This document shows positions 46,827 through 58,009 of a stretch of 64,000 bases of DNA, in pieces. Source of the stretch: Rhyzopertha dominica. Taxonomy: Eukaryota; Arthropoda; Insecta; Coleoptera; Bostrichidae. The DNA lies in the NCBI GenBank assembly GCA_025024175.1, contig QCXZ01000137.1, forward strand, positions 19,530,001-19,594,000. The letters are read 5' to 3'. The notes below the pieces were generated by a model that saw nothing but the letters and a program-made list of their open reading frames with translations, was not told the origin of the DNA and ran no database searches. How positions within the stretch are numbered: the stretch's first letter is position 1; every line of letters starts with the position of its first letter. The position numbers and the translations under genes were made by a program.

Positions 46827-48333
46827 ATAAGGTGAATTTTTTTTTATTATAAATAAATTATAAACTGTAATCATTAATTGAAGGCAAAATCATGTTTATT
46901 ACGATATTCGAATCAAACCATAAACTATATCCATATTTAGTCAGATATAAAATATATTGCTCTAGCAAATACTGGACTTATCTCTAGATTTTAAATTCTT
47001 GTCAAGATGGCGGCGATGGTGATCTGAATGGCATCTCTGAAGTTAGTTACCTACGGATAAGAAAAAAAATAGTGTGAGCACTTTTGTCTAATAAATCGTA
47101 ATTCGTAGAATGAATACTATTTCGTAAATAAGCAATTACGGTTACGTTAGGATTTTCATCAATTAAATCAATTAAAGCAACAACAGAAATAACAAGCGCA
47201 AATTGGGATTCTTTTGATCATCAAAAACATAAAGACAAGGTACTGAGTCGTGCAATGGGCCTAAAGGGAAAATAGGAACGGATATTAAATCCGACCACAC
47301 GCGATAAGCCCCGCTCCAGCTACCTGCCGTCAGACAAAGGCGTCCCGATGTCCCGGTTTGTATTGAGAAGTGCAATGAGCATAAAGGGAAACAGGAAAGA
47401 TATTAAATCAATCCGCGCACGATATGCTCTCTCCAGCTACAAACACTTACAACTCACAAGACAAGGTACTGAGTCGTGCAATGGGCTTAAAGGGAAAATA
47501 GGAACGGATATTAAATCCGACCACACGCGATAAGCCCCGCTCCAGATACCTGCCGTCAGACACAAAGTGTCCCCGCCTGTACTGAGAAGTGCAATGAGCA
47601 TAAAGGGAAATAGGATCAGATATTAAATCAGTCCACGCGCGATATGCTCTCTCCAGACACAGACTATCACAAAACAACAATAATCATACAAAACCCAAAT
47701 TTACCTAGTCTGACTCGACTCTACTTAAATAATTCGGTTTTACTACTAATTTGTCATAATTTAAACTCGTATTCATAACCAAATCAAACAGCTTTACTTT
47801 ACCCATGATCTCCAACTATTGCAAATATGTAATCGACAAAATACAACTTATGCAATAACGCAAAACGTCTTTATCTTTGTATTAACTTGAACCAAACCGA
47901 TTCTTTATCATTAAAATTGATTATAGCTTCATCAGCATTATTTTAACGGCAAGCTTTACTAATATTATACTAGCTCAATACTTAGACTAAAAATGCTCAG
48001 TGAGAAAACTCACCCAATATCTGATGCAATGAACTGAATGAAGAAAGCACTTGCACACAACGAATTCACCGCTTGTCTAGCACTGTTTCTGAGGAAAGAC
48101 TGATACCTCTAGAGCTGCAAATTTGTCGAAATACTGTTGACCGCGGGTGCAATAAACCACCCTCCTGGTTTTCCCCATTGTCGGTCACAACATCTGGGCC
48201 AGGCAGGCAAGTTCGTGTCTTTCGAGCTGATTCATATTGTTATTGAGTGTTTGCCGATATTTTATTTTTCTGATATACTTCATACGAAATCTAATTGTGA
48301 TTTATTTACCAAATAAAAATAAGATGTCTTACA
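46827..48333. mobile_element. 1.5-kb insertion inside copia pol, unknown class
   Basis: The integrase frame stops after DVKF and the pol frame resumes with F-M-E-R at the other side. A 5-bp AATTT (plus strand; 46822-46826 and 48334-48338) is present at both junctions, as expected of a target duplication. Ends are not TG/CA. They share loose TAAG...TTTTTATT...TAAATAAAT similarity but no clean TIR. It contains the 227-bp tandem repeat at 47234-47675 and a GC-rich segment 48000-48230. No transposase, integrase or RT frame. Probably a non-autonomous DNA element. Confidence 0.75.
47234..47675. repeat. Two tandem copies of a 227-bp composite repeat
   Basis: Copy 1 (47234-47460) and copy 2 (47461-47675) both start ACAAGGTACTGAGTCGTGCA. 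Each copy is itself two diverged halves: half A has GTGCAATGGGCCTAAAGGGA ... ATATTAAATCCGACC ... CGCTCCAG; half B has GTGCAATGAGCATAAAGGGA ... ATATTAAATC ... CTCTCCAG. The order is A-B-A-B: an older duplication gave A-B and a later one doubled the pair. A-to-A similarity is much higher than A-to-B. Confidence 0.9.
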
Positions 48334-49805
48334 AATTTTACGTCTCTTACTATTTCGATCCTTTTTTCTTCTGTAATCCAAACTCTGTATGCTTTCGACT
48401 GTTCAGAATATCCCACAAAAATCCCTTTCTTGGACCTCGACTTGAACTTATCCTTCCCAGGTTCCCGGTTCAAGGAATGTACTTCAGATCCAAATTCTTT
48501 AAAATCATTTACGATTGGAATTGACCCAGTCGATTTCTCGAAAGGAGTTTTCCCTCCAATAGCCTTTGAAGGACACCTATTCCTAATATAATTCGCAGTA
48601 TTGATTGCTTCGCCCCAAAACGATGGTGACAAACCAGACTGGATTAGTAGACATCTTGCCGTTTCCACTAACGTTCTATTTTTTCTTTCTGCAATTCCAT
48701 TTTGTTGTGGAGTGTACGTGACAGTTAGCCTTCGTCCAATACCATTTTCTTTCAAGAATTCATCAAACATTTTGTTTTTATATTCGGCGCCGTTGTCTGA
48801 CTGTAGATATTTGATCCTTTTCCCAGTTTGATTTTCGACAAACGCCTTAAAACTTTTGAATGCATTGAACACTTCGTCTTTCTTCCTCAGAAGCCGAATT
48901 TCACACCAGCGGGAGCAATCGTCGATAAATGTTACGAAATATTTCGCCTTTCCATTTGATTCGACCTTCATGGGACCACACACGTCTGAATGAATGATTT
49001 CTATCAATTCAGTATTCCTCTTAGTTTTGGGTATAAACGGAGTTCTAGTCATCTTTCCTTGGATACAAATGTCACAATTAAAATCATCAATCGATGAGTC
49101 CACGTCCATTCCCTTCACATTCCCATTACGGTGGCATTCCAGGAGATCCCTAACGTTTAGATGTCCCATTTTTCGATGCCATACCATAACCGCATTGTAT
49201 TTGGGTTTTTCCTTCGTGGTAAATTTGCATTCTTGTTTTCCTTCATCCAAGTAGTACAATCCATTATGGCGAACAGCTTTCAGTATCTGATTTCCGCTTC
49301 TGTCAACAACTTCAGCAGACTCTTTCCTAAAAACGACCTTATATCCTTTATCAGTAATCTTACCCACTGATAGAAGATTTATTCTAAGATCAGGAACGTG
49401 TAATACGTCTTCTAATTTAACATGTCTCGTTATTTTCCCAATTTTGGTTGTGAACGAAGCAATTCCACGTGCCTTTATCTGCGTTGTTGAGTTGCTTGCG
49501 AGATTTAGTATTCCAGGTTTAGCTTCAGTTAACTTTACAAGATCCTCCGCACTTTTGCACAAATGTGACGTGCAACCGCTGTCCAGACACCAATTCAAGC
49601 TATTACAATTCGCATTGTTAACACCAAGCGCTTCTTGTTTGGATACATTTTCTGTAACTCCGTACAAGCTGCAGTTATCTTCGAACTTATTCCAGTTAAC
49701 TTTGGTCCTCTTAGATTTGGGACAGTTTGCAGCCTTGTGTCCAACTTTTCGACAACGATGACATTTGAAAATGAATTCCTCTTTCTGTACGTCTCCACCA
49801 AATTT
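48334..49805 (-). pseudogene. pol: Copia pol: zinc knuckle, protease and integrase
   Basis: The frame is continuous with gag except for the TAG at 49806. First comes the CCHC zinc knuckle CHRCRKVGHKAANC (49722-49763), which packages RNA. Then the aspartic protease catalytic WCLDSGCTSHL (near 49585). The GAG-pre-integrase zinc region follows with WHRKMGHLN ... CDICIQGK. The integrase core has Asp in IIHSDVCGP, Asp in LQSDNGAEY and Glu in QQNGIAERKN, the DDE triad. It ends at RDVKF, where the nested element cuts it; eight insert codons and a stop follow. Otherwise the frame is intact for over 480 codons. Confidence 0.95.
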
Positions 49806-50474
49806 CTATTTGTTTGCATTCCACCATTTATTATTATTTTTCTTCGCGAGCATCGCATTAGAATTTGATTCCATGTACCGCGTGTCACTTTTCCGCGCGT
49901 CATTTTCTTCCACGATTTTCACTCTCAAAATTTCTGGAGTAGGCAATTCATCCCGTGACTCAATTGCACAGCGAAAGTTTTCAAAACTTGATGGCAAACT
50001 GTACAGGAGCATCACAGTAAGTAAATCAGGATTTATGTCGATATCCATTTCACTCAATTTATCGACAGTATCGAAAAATCTTCTGATGTGTTCTCGCACG
50101 TCTTCATTTTCTTCCATACGGTATAGTGTTAGTTGCTTTAACAAACTGGCTTTTCTGGCTGGTCCCTTAGATTGATATATCGATTCTAGCTTTAACCAAA
50201 CCTCACGCGAAGTATCGCAACCTTTTATTTGTTTCAGTTCAGACGGGCTGATGGATAAAATTAAATCTGATTTGGCTTTCCTATCTGCAATTTTCCATTC
50301 CTCAGCATTTATGTAAGACGACTCATTTCCGGTAATCACATTGGGTTTGCTTTCTTGTCCACTTACATATGACCATGTATCGTTCTTCACTAACAATGCT
50401 TCCATCTGAATCTTCCAAGTATCGTAATTTTCCTTGTTTAGTAATTCTACCCTTACTGCGTTAGACAAAGCCAT
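49806..50474 (-). CDS. gag: Copia gag, ended by an in-frame TAG
   Basis: About 222 codons from ATG at 50474 (MALSNAVRVELL). An upstream in-frame ATG at 50516 is also possible, but the internal one fits copia gag starts better. NYDTWKIQMEALL and WLKLESIYQSKG are conserved in copia-family gag (UBN2-type) proteins, which form the particle shell. The frame ends with TAG after NANK; coding continues in the same frame into the zinc knuckle. TAG from CAG by one change is the simplest explanation, making this a truncated gag rather than a natural terminus; programmed readthrough is a less likely alternative. Confidence 0.85.
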   Translation of the reverse strand: MALSNAVRVELLNKENYDTWKIQMEALLVKNDTWSYVSGQESKPNVITGNESSYINAEEWKIADRKAKSDLILSISPSELKQIKGCDTSREVWLKLESIYQSKGPARKASLLKQLTLYRMEENEDVREHIRRFFDTVDKLSEMDIDINPDLLTVMLLYSLPSSFENFRCAIESRDELPTPEILRVKIVEENDARKSDTRYMESNSNAMLAKKNNNKWWNANK

Positions 50475-50556
50475 TATAATTCCGCCAGCAGAGTTCCAAA
50501 AATACCAATTATACACAATCTACCTTTTCTTTGCTCAACTACTTAATTCCGGAGAT

Positions 50557-50571
50557 CTGGGCCCATAACCA
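50557..50571 (-). other. Primer-binding site for internal tRNA-iMet
   Basis: On the coding strand TGGTTATGGGCCCAG follows the 5' LTR directly. It is complementary to the anticodon-stem half of initiator tRNA-Met (CTGGGCCCATAACCA), the half-tRNA priming scheme known for Drosophila copia. Confidence 0.9.
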
Positions 50572-50745
50572 TGATGGAGATAGAAGGTCCGTGGCGTTGA
50601 AAGTTAAGGACAGTATTTATGTAGAAGTATTTTATTACTATTTTTATAATTCAGATGACAAGTTGTCAAGATAACATTCATATTGTTTTTTACAAACTAG
50701 ATTATCAAGATGCAGTTCGCGTATCGAAAAACGATTGCACTAACA
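50572..50745 (-). repeat. Copia 5' LTR
   Basis: 174 bp, apparently identical to the 3' LTR. It should hold the element's promoter; no separate TATA box is claimed. Flanked outside by CTTTC. Confidence 0.95.
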
Positions 50746-50885
50746 CTTTCGATACAACTATCCGATACAAGTACTTCGATACAATTATTCAATACAAGTA
50801 TCCGATTCAAGTATTCGATAGAAGATTCGGTACAAGATTCTTCTTGCGTATTGTTGTGTCGAATACATATACCTGGAACAAGAGT
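50746..50885. repeat. 13-bp minisatellite, right part
   Basis: Degenerate units such as CGATACAACTATC, CGATACAAGTACTT, CGATTCAAGTATT, CGGTACAAGATT continue the array interrupted at 44583. Units here are more diverged than on the left. Confidence 0.75.
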
Positions 50886-50929
50886 GACAAAATATAGCAT
50901 TTGACAGGCATGGATATTCGATAACGGTG

Positions 50930-51422
50930 TAGTAGTGTCGATACTACTAAAAAGTATCCGAGTATTAAAAATATAGAAAGTATAAAAAGTAGCGGAGTAT
51001 CGAAAGCATCGAAATATCGAAATTACCTGAAGTTTTCAAGTGTCAAAAGTATCGAAGTATTGAAAATATCGATGTATCAAAAGTATCAAAGATTCTTCAC
51101 TTATATGTACTATAAATCAATGAATACTGCAATAATTTCGATTCTTCTTATAATTATTCATATATACGTTCAATACCTTTGATGCTGCCAATATTTTGGA
51201 TGCTACTATTTTTTGATGCGTACTTTTCAAACTTTTTTATTATTCAACTTGTTAATATTTCCATTACTTTTAACTGATACTTTCGATAGGTTCCTTAGAT
51301 ACTTGTGAATACTTTGGATACTTTTGAGTACTTTCCACACTTTTAAATACTTTCGACACTTTTGAATACTTTCAATACTTGAATACCACGATAAGGTGGT
51401 TTTTATACTTTGCCCAGCCCTA
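50930..51422. repeat. Inverted degenerate simple-repeat arms ending in a hAT-like terminus
   Basis: 50935-51085 is built from AAAGTATCGAAGTAT-like units, and 51200-51390 from the complementary ATACTTTCGAATACTTT-like units. Together they could fold into a large imperfect hairpin with a loop of about 110 bp. The right side ends TACTTTGCCCAGCCCTA (to 51422), which reversed is TAGGGCTGGGCAAAGTA, a plausible hAT terminus. A matching left terminus was not found before 44470. It may be the right half of an element whose left half includes the minisatellite. Confidence 0.5.
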
Positions 51423-52365
51423 GCTGTAATCTTGCTTTTCTTATTTTGTATTGTAATATATTATGTTTTCATTCTGAAAGGTAATGACAACTTTACTCGA
51501 GAGTCTCATGGTATGTTGTTGGACGGACCCATTATAACGCTACAATTCATTGTAAGCAAGCAAAGCAACAAACACCGAGTTAAAAGCGGGGTTGCCAGAA
51601 TTTCAATTGGAGAAAGGTAATAGATTTTATTTAAAAATTAATAACTAATAAAGTAATATTCTAATTTTGTCCTTAGAGGAAGTTGAACAAAAGTATTATT
51701 AGTTAATATATGTATTTATTTTCTGAAATTAAGCGTTGCTATTAACAAGATAAAAATTGAACGTAAAACAATAGCTGCTTAAAGTTACACAATTGGGGCT
51801 CTCGAATTTATTTAAATTATTGTTAAATAAGGATAGAGTTAATAGACCTGCTAGGTCTCTCGATGTTGGCTTAGGATTTACTGGTTTCTGAGTTATAAGC
51901 TAATATCTCATCATTAGACTAAAACTACAAAAAAACTGAAGATGCACTTACAAATCGGAAATCTAATATACCTTAGTGTTTTAGTTCTCTAGCTTTTATT
52001 AACATTTTTTACACTGATGTTCTTACGATTTATTGAGTACTTGTCGCTTGGTCTTTGATCTATTAAATGTTTTATTTGTTAGAGCATATACTATTTTAGT
52101 ATGTTTATTGTAGTAGCTTTTGAAAATGTTTATCCGTCCTTTCAGTTGCCATTTACCGCGCTTCACGCTTCAAGTGTCTAACTAAACTAGGACCTGTGAG
52201 TAGACATATATTAAATTTGCACCTTGTAATAAGTGTATCTTCCCATGTATTAGCCTAATGATGGGGTAATTAGCTTATAACCCCGAAATTGGTTGCTAAT
52301 ATCTTGTTATGACGAATTAAAAAAATACGGTACGCTTTCTGCTTTAATATGGCGTGAACATATGC
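51423..52365. other. AT-rich non-coding stretch
   Basis: No domain or array. A 74-codon plus ORF (51396-51620) has no recognised motif. Confidence 0.5.
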
Positions 52366-52950
52366 AGGGTGTTTGGAAATGATGAGCAAAAACTAAAGGG
52401 GTGATTCTACTTGAAAAATTAATGGCACAAGTTCCAATGCCGTTTTGCCGTTTTTCTCAAAACTCTAAAATAAGTAAGATACAAGGTTTCAAAGTTATAT
52501 TTTCGATGTTTAATAACACTTTTGTCTGTATATCAATCCATTATCTTCAAACATATTTCCTATATAATTGTACATTTCTTGTCCAAATTTAAGCAAATTG
52601 TTCAATGCCAAAGGGCTTAAACTGCTCTTTGCTTTTAAAGTATCACCCAGTACTTTTTTATTTGTGATTATTTATAAATTTTAATATCACAGCAATTAAG
52701 ATCGTTAAATAATCTTTAAAAAACGTTTTTATGTTACATTGCGATATAATAAGGCGTTTTCGGGAAAAACTCGTTTAAAAATATTTCCCAGCTCTGCATA
52801 TACAAAAAGAATTATTCTCTTGTCCAGGATTTGCGAAGTGTGCTTTGGTAACAAAAGTGTGTTTACATCAAGATAGTCTAGGCAAATTTATTGCATAAAA
52901 CCTATTCAAGTTTATTTACAACTTTAGTTTAGTTAAACACAATTTAAGTT

Positions 52951-53142
52951 TTACAATAGTGTTTCAAATTTATTTCCTTCCATGTATATACACAAATGCA
53001 CTCTTCTAAGAAAACTACGACGAACCCTTAATTGCTTCCTAATATTCGTAACAATATTCCTCAACATTATGAACTGGGTTGTGTACAGAAGAGATTTTAG
53101 GTAGCCCCAAAAAAATCCAATCAGGCGACCTCGCAGGGCACT
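52951..53142 (-). pseudogene. Mariner-like transposase, C-terminal part
   Basis: The minus strand reads CPARSPDW, then with a frame change FFWGYLKSLLYTTQ and a tail ending FLRRVHLCIYMEGNKFETLL with its stop (52951-52953). This is the PARSPDLTPLDFFLWGYLK block with the last catalytic Asp, followed by the typical end. The sequence starts exactly where the 3.7-kb element stops, so it is the continuation of the fragment at 56856-57300, not a separate copy. Confidence 0.85.
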
Positions 53143-53146
53143 GTAC

Positions 53147-56100
53147 TCTCAGTTGCAATATTCATGCAACAACATAAGGGGCAACCCTCTACACTCTAAA
53201 TTTAGTACCTTTTACCACCAAACGATGGGGCAAGCACAGTATCCCTATTGAGCAACAATTTCCGGTTTTTATGCAACCCAACATTACCACATTTGAATAT
53301 CTGCAGGGTTCAATGACAGGTAAGATCTACCCTCGGATCTACCTGTTTTTACTATTACACCCAATATAACCAAACCAGCCCTACCGGTGCGGTATAGCTA
53401 GGAATATGAAATTAGAGTTCCAAATGGACAGATACAAGGCTTGTAGGTATAAAGGGTCGGCGTGAACGATATTCAATAGCAATTACCTTCATTTCTAAAC
53501 TCTTTGATGCATGCCTATTTAATAAACCGAAATATGTAAAATGTTAAACTTATTAAAACTTGAAACATTACAGTTATTATTATATTATTGATAAGATGAT
53601 TCATTTAATACCGCGGAATCAGTCAACTTAAGTCAATGAAACAGTTTTTCTTCTCTATTTTAAACTAAAGTCAACTTTGTTATTAGAAGTTACTTTTGTC
53701 ATCGTAACCAAGTTGGTTTTAGCTAATATCAAATTAAAAAAAAATAACTTTTAGATACTTATATTGAATTGTGGTAAGTCATTTATTTCGGGTACTAAAT
53801 TTCTCCACGTTTATTATTTTAGCACAGGTTTAATAATAATATATGAAAAGAGGACCATGGTTGCAACTTGTCAATTTTTAAGGGTACTGAGAATATGAGT
53901 TACAAATTACAATTAATGTGTGTATATACGTGTTCGTTGGAATATAACGACAGTAACCTATTGTGATGTCACTAAAAGCTGCTCTGCCTTGATTTGTGTT
54001 CGATAAATTAATTTAAGTATCCTAATTTGGTATATGTATACAGCGGCGATATTTTGTCGCATAAGTAGAATTACTTCGATGTGGTTATGCAAGGCAACTT
54101 ACTTATATCCATTTTAACAATCTATATATGCGATAATTGAATATTTAGAAAATTCAGATATTATTAAAAACTTTTAAAGAACCTAATGTTTCAAAATACA
54201 CCAAATATGGCAAACAAAATGTAATAAAGTAAAAAGCAAATACATTTTCTCTAACCGCGTGTAAAATAGTAGCGTAGAAAAACTCTTACACCACAATGAA
54301 AGTATTGCTTCGAAATGCATGTAATAATATGGTGTGGATGACTACATATAAAGCATTATTTATAACAATTGCCGAAACTACAGTACTGCAATATTGTAAA
54401 CATTTTAACTGAAAGGTTTAATATATCGTTCAAATTATTAATGGATAGTATTATCAACGAATTTGCTATTAGTATTGGCGACATAATTTTGTTTATGTCG
54501 AATAAGGATGTTTCTTGCATGGCTGCTAATTAATTGTCCATATTTAACAGAATATTTATAGTTAACATTTTTTAGAAGGTAATAAGATTTTTAGATTGTT
54601 GTTACATTCTGTTTTATAAGCAGGGGGGATAAGTGGAGCTAAATTGAGGTGTATAAAAAACGTTTTCTATGTATAACTTACTGAGTATGAATCTTAGTTA
54701 AAACAAAAACAAACAAACGAAAACAAAAATTCTCCTTTACATTGTCATAATTGTACTACAGATATGCTTAAGAAACCAAATTCAACTGGTGACATTCCTT
54801 GACTAATACGAAATTTATTTTCTTGAAGGATGTGTTTTTGTTAATGTCATTTACTTGCAGTGTAAATTTATGTCTATAAAAATCCTGTTAGGACTTTTTG
54901 ATATTTATACTTGTCAAAACGTTGTTAACGTTAACGTTACTCTAAAATTAGTCAGACCCTGCCATAACGCATATTTTAATGGTACCAGATTTAGCAAACT
55001 GCAATTACTTGCATGAAAAAATCCTTTTAAATGTGGTAAATTTTCAATCATTTGGGCTTTCGTTTAAAAATAAATTCATAAATAATCTTAAACAAAGCAG
55101 TTACAATTTTTCAAATATTTTACAATACCAAGGAAAGTGCAACGTGATATGCTCCAGAAAACGTCGTTTACTATAGGCATTATAACTATTTTTCCAATAA
55201 AGGCATAACCAAAAAAAATTCTCATATTTATATTTTAGATTTCAAATTTGTTGTGCATAAAACATATATTACAAGCAGTAGTAGTGGAAGAGGTGGTGAG
55301 TTTTGGTAGTGGTATTAACTAAAGCAATACAGCATAATAATATGTTTTGTTTCAAAATAAAATAGAAAACAAAAGTGAAGTCCAGTATAACGGGTTTCAA
55401 TTAATGCTGCTTTTCAAAAAAGACTGTTAAATTTAAAAAAAACTAGCGTCATAAATGTCGCTATAATGTACTAAACAAAATTAAATGTTTCAAAGAGATA
55501 GTTCCTATAAACAAACAAAAAGCGCCAAAGGAATGCTACGAAAAACTCAAAATGAAAAACTTTAGTATTAGTTATATTATCATTTTACACTCCCTTGTTC
55601 AACTTTCTGGTTGTCTCCTGTTGCCCTGCAAATATAGTTTTAAAATGTATTGGGTTTGCAGATATTTTACTGGAAATTTGATTATAAACTTTGAAAACGA
55701 TGTAGATAATGTTCGATAGATTAATATATGTTTTCGAAAAAACGTCGGATCCATAATTTTTTGTTGTGTGTCATAAGATGGACGCTAGAAGCATTCACTC
55801 TTATAATAACAATATTTTCGTTGTGGTGAAAGTGTTTAAAAGCTACTCTTCCAAAATGTAATTATATTAAATAGGTTACGAGCGATTTCTAAAAACATTT
55901 TATTGTATTTTATCCGCTGTATGTCGTATTGCTTGATGTATTACCGTAAAAGTTTTTAGAACTATCTGAAATTCTGTCAATATTCGATTATCCATTCTAC
56001 AAATTGTTAAAATAAATATAATATGCCCTGCATAACAGGATCGTAATAATTCTACTTATTCGATAAAAATATGGCCGCTGTATACATATACCAGATTAGA

Positions 56101-56851
56101 GTACTTTAACGTGCCAATTTGTCAAACAATTATCAAGAACATTTACTAACGTCACAACACGTATTTTCTTGCAATTAATTGTAATTGGTAAACTCATCGC
56201 TCCTCTTTTTCAAATTTTATTATTGCATGTATGCTAAGGTAGTGCAATTTAGTATAATATACCTGAAATAAATGAATAAACGATTCAATGTGTGTAAAAA
56301 TTAATCGGCCTTAAAGTAAGGTAATGTGATTGGTTTAGACTCTCATTACAAAGATGATTTTAACTTAAAATAAAATAGATATGAAAAACCTGCCCAATTA
56401 CTTCAGTTGACAGATTCCACAGTGTTAAATGAATAGCAATAATGTAGCACTTCATAATGTTTCAAGTTTTATTAACTTGCTACATGTTTTACAAAAGAAG
56501 GTTGCTTATTGATATTAGATTTTGTTCATGCCGACGACGCGACGCCGACCCTTTATGCCTATGAGCATTATATTTGTCCATTTGGAACACTAATTCCATA
56601 TTTCCAGCTACACCGCACCCCCTGAGCTGGGCTGTTTATTTTAAGTAGGTAGTCGTAAAAACAGGTAGATTCGAGGGTAGATCTTACTTGTCATTGAATT
56701 CTGCAAATATTCAAATGTTGGGTTGCATAAAATCGGGAATTGTTGCTCAATAGGGATACTGTGCTTACTCCATCGTTTGGTGAAAAAAGGTACTAAATTT
56801 GGAGTGTAAAGGGTTGCTTGTTATGTTGTTGCATGAATATTGCAACCGATA
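53147..56851. mobile_element. 3.7-kb long-inverted-repeat element without coding capacity
   Basis: The arms (about 53147-53735 and 56330-56851) match in inverted orientation at roughly 80-85 %. Shared blocks include GTTGCAATATTCATGCAACA at the ends, GTATCCCTATTGAGCAACAA, AAGATCTACCCTCG, TCTACCTGTTTTTAC, CATAAAGGGTCGGCGT / TATAAAGGGTCGGCGT and AAACTTGAAACATTA. GTAC is present at both junctions, allowing either a 4-bp GTAC or a TA duplication. The 2.6-kb interior is AT-rich; the longest ORF is about 65 codons with no motif. It interrupts a mariner-like transposase between the RRGG and PARSPD blocks. Class is open: a giant non-autonomous mariner-type or foldback element. Confidence 0.75.
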
Positions 56852-56855
56852 GTAC

Positions 56856-57300
56856 ATAACCGCCACGTCTAATCCATCTGTCAGGAAAAGCTTCATTAAG
56901 GTGATCTCTCACATCAACATTAAAATGGGGTGGCGCTCCATCTTGAAGCAGCCACATGGAATTTCTTGTTTGAAGAGGTACGTCTTCCAATAGAACAGGA
57001 AAATCGTTTCTTAGAAAACCTACATAAATTTTACCTTTCAATCTAGGAGTGANAAAATATGATCCAATTAGATGGTTTTCTCCAATTCCACACACGTAAC
57101 AGAAAACCTATTTTGGAAACCACGTTCTACATCCAAATGTAGATTCTCATCACTCCAATAATGTTCATTATGCTCATAGTTTATACTATCCTGTAGTTAT
57201 TGTATGAGGAAGCGTATGGCTTGCATATGTAAATGCATAAATTAAGCGCACGAAGACGGACGGTGCGTATTTGACTATTTGAATCATCTCCGCCTTTGTA
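56856..57300 (-). pseudogene. Mariner-like transposase, N-terminal and central part
   Basis: The minus strand carries YWSDENLHLDVERGFQNRFS (first catalytic region, WSDEN). A frame change leads to GIGENHLIGSYF, YVGFLRNDFPVLLEDVPLQ, WLLQDGAPPHFNVDVRDHL and NEAFPDRWIRRGG. QDGAPPHF contains the second catalytic Asp. Upstream TKAEMIQIVKYA near 57300 may be the start of the HTH domain. After RRGG the inserted 3.7-kb element begins. At least one frameshift plus the interruption make it inactive. N at 57053. Confidence 0.85.
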
Positions 57301-57330
57301 TCAGGTGTATTAGTTACTTGGGAAATTCAA

Positions 57331-58009
57331 GTAAAGCAGCAAAATATTGCGTTAAAGGAACTTCTATAATTCCCGGATAGGGTCCTTTTGATCCCAATTC
57401 GTTCGAATAGAACATTACTGGGATTCATCATCCCAAAGCAGGTTTTCCGGGACAATCACGAATGTTTGCCCAAATCAGGTCGTGCCGAATAAAGAGACAA
57501 CTCTACGACTCCGGGGTGCCGTGTCGTGCATCGAGTCTCATGGAAATTTGATATCCACTTTGCATAATTGGGGTATTATAAAAAACCGTTTTTAGATATG
57601 CCGGTGAACGCTTGAACTTTGTCGCGTTTGATCTCTGCTTTGTCGGGGAGCCGAGCATCAAACTGGCAATTGACGTGTTTGCCTACAGTGGCGCAGGGCT
57701 AACAGACTGAATTTGCTAGCTTTGTGCACACAGTTTCAGTAACAACCGTATTTGTAATGTCATAGCAAATGTTAAATGCAATTTAGGGCATTACAGAGTT
57801 TAGACGATAAATGATTCGTCTAATCTCCCATGTAGGCTTTGGTTGTATTATAAACATTTAAGCATATGTATACCTTCACAAGATAAATACATATATTAAC
57901 CAGTAATTGTTAGGCAATCAAAGGTGTGACACGTGCTAAGAAATCTTCATTTTTGAGTTTATTTTTAGAGGGGATTTTCGACATTTAGCCCTTTGCATCA
58001 CTGAAAAGA
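57331..58009. other. Non-coding; GC-richer island about 57380-57700
   Basis: The island has no long frame on either strand and no splice-bounded coding block that I trust. Could be conserved non-coding DNA. Confidence 0.35.

Larger units (their letters stand above)
44584..50745 (-). mobile_element. Copia-type LTR retrotransposon, young but disrupted
   Basis: A full-length element of 6162 bp (about 4.65 kb without its nested insertion), read on the minus strand. The 5-bp duplication CTTTC flanks it (44579-44583, 50746-50750). LTRs of 174 bp begin TG and end CA. It has a tRNA-iMet internal primer site, a polypurine tract, and one gag-pol frame with the copia order gag, zinc knuckle, protease, integrase, RT, RNase H. 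Three lesions are visible: an in-frame TAG between gag and the zinc knuckle, a 1.5-kb insertion between integrase and RT, and a frameshift near the end of RNase H. Apparently identical LTRs imply a recent insertion. Confidence 0.97.
52366..57330 (-). mobile_element. Mariner-like element, split by a 3.7-kb insertion
   Basis: The left end probably starts at CAGGGTGTTTGGAAATGATG (52369), a common terminus of insect mariner-like elements. The transposase is read on the minus strand from about 57300 to 56856 and, after the inserted element, from 53142 to 52951. The right terminus was not located. The two halves together cover most of a transposase of the expected order; see the pseudogene entries. 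Confidence 0.7.

Noticed and set aside
48325..48340. GTAAGA just after the integrase frame, as a possible 5' splice site of a pol intron
   Set aside because: The other junction has no AG at the matching position, and AATTT is duplicated at both junctions, which favours an insertion.
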